From: Frankiaceae bacterium
Lineage (GTDB): Bacteria; Actinomycetota; Actinomycetes; JAVEEB01
DNA length: 6,226 nt
Assembly (NCBI GenBank): GCA_030840665.1
Contig: JAVEEB010000376.1
Location: 1 to 6,226, forward strand
Direction: 5' to 3'
Under the pieces are notes generated by a model that did no database searches, was not told the DNA's origin, and saw only the letters and a program-made list of their open reading frames with translations. This document shows, piece after piece, positions 5,761 to 6,226 of the stretch. A program made the position numbers and the translations under genes. Positions within the stretch are counted from its first letter, which is position 1. Each line of letters opens with the position of its first letter.

Positions 5761-6226
5761 TGCCCGAGCTGCCTGAGGTCGAGGTCGTCCGCAGCGGCCT
5801 CGAGCGCTGGGTCGTGGGCCGTACGTTCGCCGCCGTCGACGTGCTGCACCCGCGGGCCATCCGGCGGCACGTGCCGGGCGCCGCGGACTTCGTCGCCGCC
5901 GTCCGGGGGCAGCGCGTCGAGGCCGCACGCCGCCGCGGCAAGTACCTGTGGTTGCCGCTGTCGTCAGGCGACGCGATCGTCGGCCATTTGGGCATGAGCG
6001 GGCAACTGCTCGTCGTCGAGCCCGGTGCGGCCCCCGGCCCACACCTGCGCGTCCGCTTCGGGTTCAGCGACGAGGGGCGTGAGCTGCGCTTCGTGGACCA
6101 GCGCACGTTCGGCGGGCTGACCGTCGCGCGGGACGCGGCTGAGCTGCCGCAGCTGATCGCCCACATCGCTGCCGACCCGATCGACCCCGCGTTCGACGAG
6201 GAGGCCTTCTTCGCCGCCTTGAGCGC
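5760..6226 (+). CDS. mutM: Formamidopyrimidine-DNA glycosylase MutM (Fpg), 5' part (3' end outside window)
   Basis: MutM removes 8-oxoguanine and formamidopyrimidines from DNA and nicks the abasic site by beta,delta-elimination. The window holds 155 residues of an expected 280 or so. The N-terminus is [15 protein letters not shown], with the catalytic proline P2 and glutamate E3 exposed after Met removal. Other conserved parts are HPRAIRRH (30-37), [10 protein letters not shown] (58-67) with the conserved K61, [11 protein letters not shown] (75-85) including the duplex-inserting M79, and [10 protein letters not shown] (111-120) including R115 and F117, which in the family probe the base pair. 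The helix-two-turn-helix and C-terminal zinc finger lie beyond the window, so intactness there is unknown. The ATG shares its A with the rnc TGA, and there is no clear Shine-Dalgarno, so coupling to rnc is likely. Confidence 0.96.
   Translation, partial: MPELPEVEVVRSGLERWVVGRTFAAVDVLHPRAIRRHVPGAADFVAAVRGQRVEAARRRGKYLWLPLSSGDAIVGHLGMSGQLLVVEPGAAPGPHLRVRFGFSDEGRELRFVDQRTFGGLTVARDAAELPQLIAHIAADPIDPAFDEEAFFAALS

Noticed and set aside
4933..6042. Minus-strand open frame (369 codons) opposite rnc and mutM
   Set aside because: It is antisense to complete RNase III and MutM motifs, with low-complexity Arg/Ala-rich translation.

Overview
The window is a stretch of chromosomal housekeeping genes from a high-GC actinobacterium, with all genes on the + strand. 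The order is recG, rsmD, coaD, a SepIVA/DivIVA-like coiled-coil gene, a DUF177 (YceD) gene, rpmF, plsX, rnc and mutM. That order, the strongly GC-biased third codon positions, the GTG starts and the TAGNCT -10 boxes point to Actinobacteria. The compact 164-residue SepIVA-like protein and the presence of plsX before rnc look more like Streptomyces/Frankia/Nocardioides-type organisms than mycobacteria. I cannot name the genus.

Layout. Positions 1-2395 hold the 3' part of recG, complete rsmD and complete coaD, each joined to the next by a 4-base ATGA overlap, so this looks like the end of one operon. Positions 2396-2501 are a short gap with a plausible promoter at 2392-2420 and a good ribosome binding site, followed by the SepIVA-like gene (2502-2996). 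A GC-rich hairpin (3004-3035) and a second -10 box (3055-3060) mark a likely transcription boundary. From 3083 to the window end runs a second compact group: DUF177, rpmF, plsX, rnc and mutM, with gaps or overlaps of a few bases except for 85 bases between plsX and rnc. mutM runs off the right edge.

How the genes relate. The proteins belong to basic processes: recombination and fork rescue (RecG), oxidised-guanine repair (MutM), rRNA modification and processing (RsmD, DUF177, RNase III), the ribosome itself (L32), coenzyme A synthesis (CoaD), phospholipid precursor synthesis (PlsX), and envelope growth or septation (SepIVA-like). DUF177-rpmF-plsX is an ancient conserved cluster also found in E. 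coli.

I found no mobile element, CRISPR array, RNA gene or new defence-like system. The only structure not explained by standard genes is the plsX-rnc gap. It carries an imperfect 31-base-period direct repeat, and a 29-codon open frame that joins the plsX stop exactly to the rnc start. No stretch longer than about 110 bases lacks a gene.
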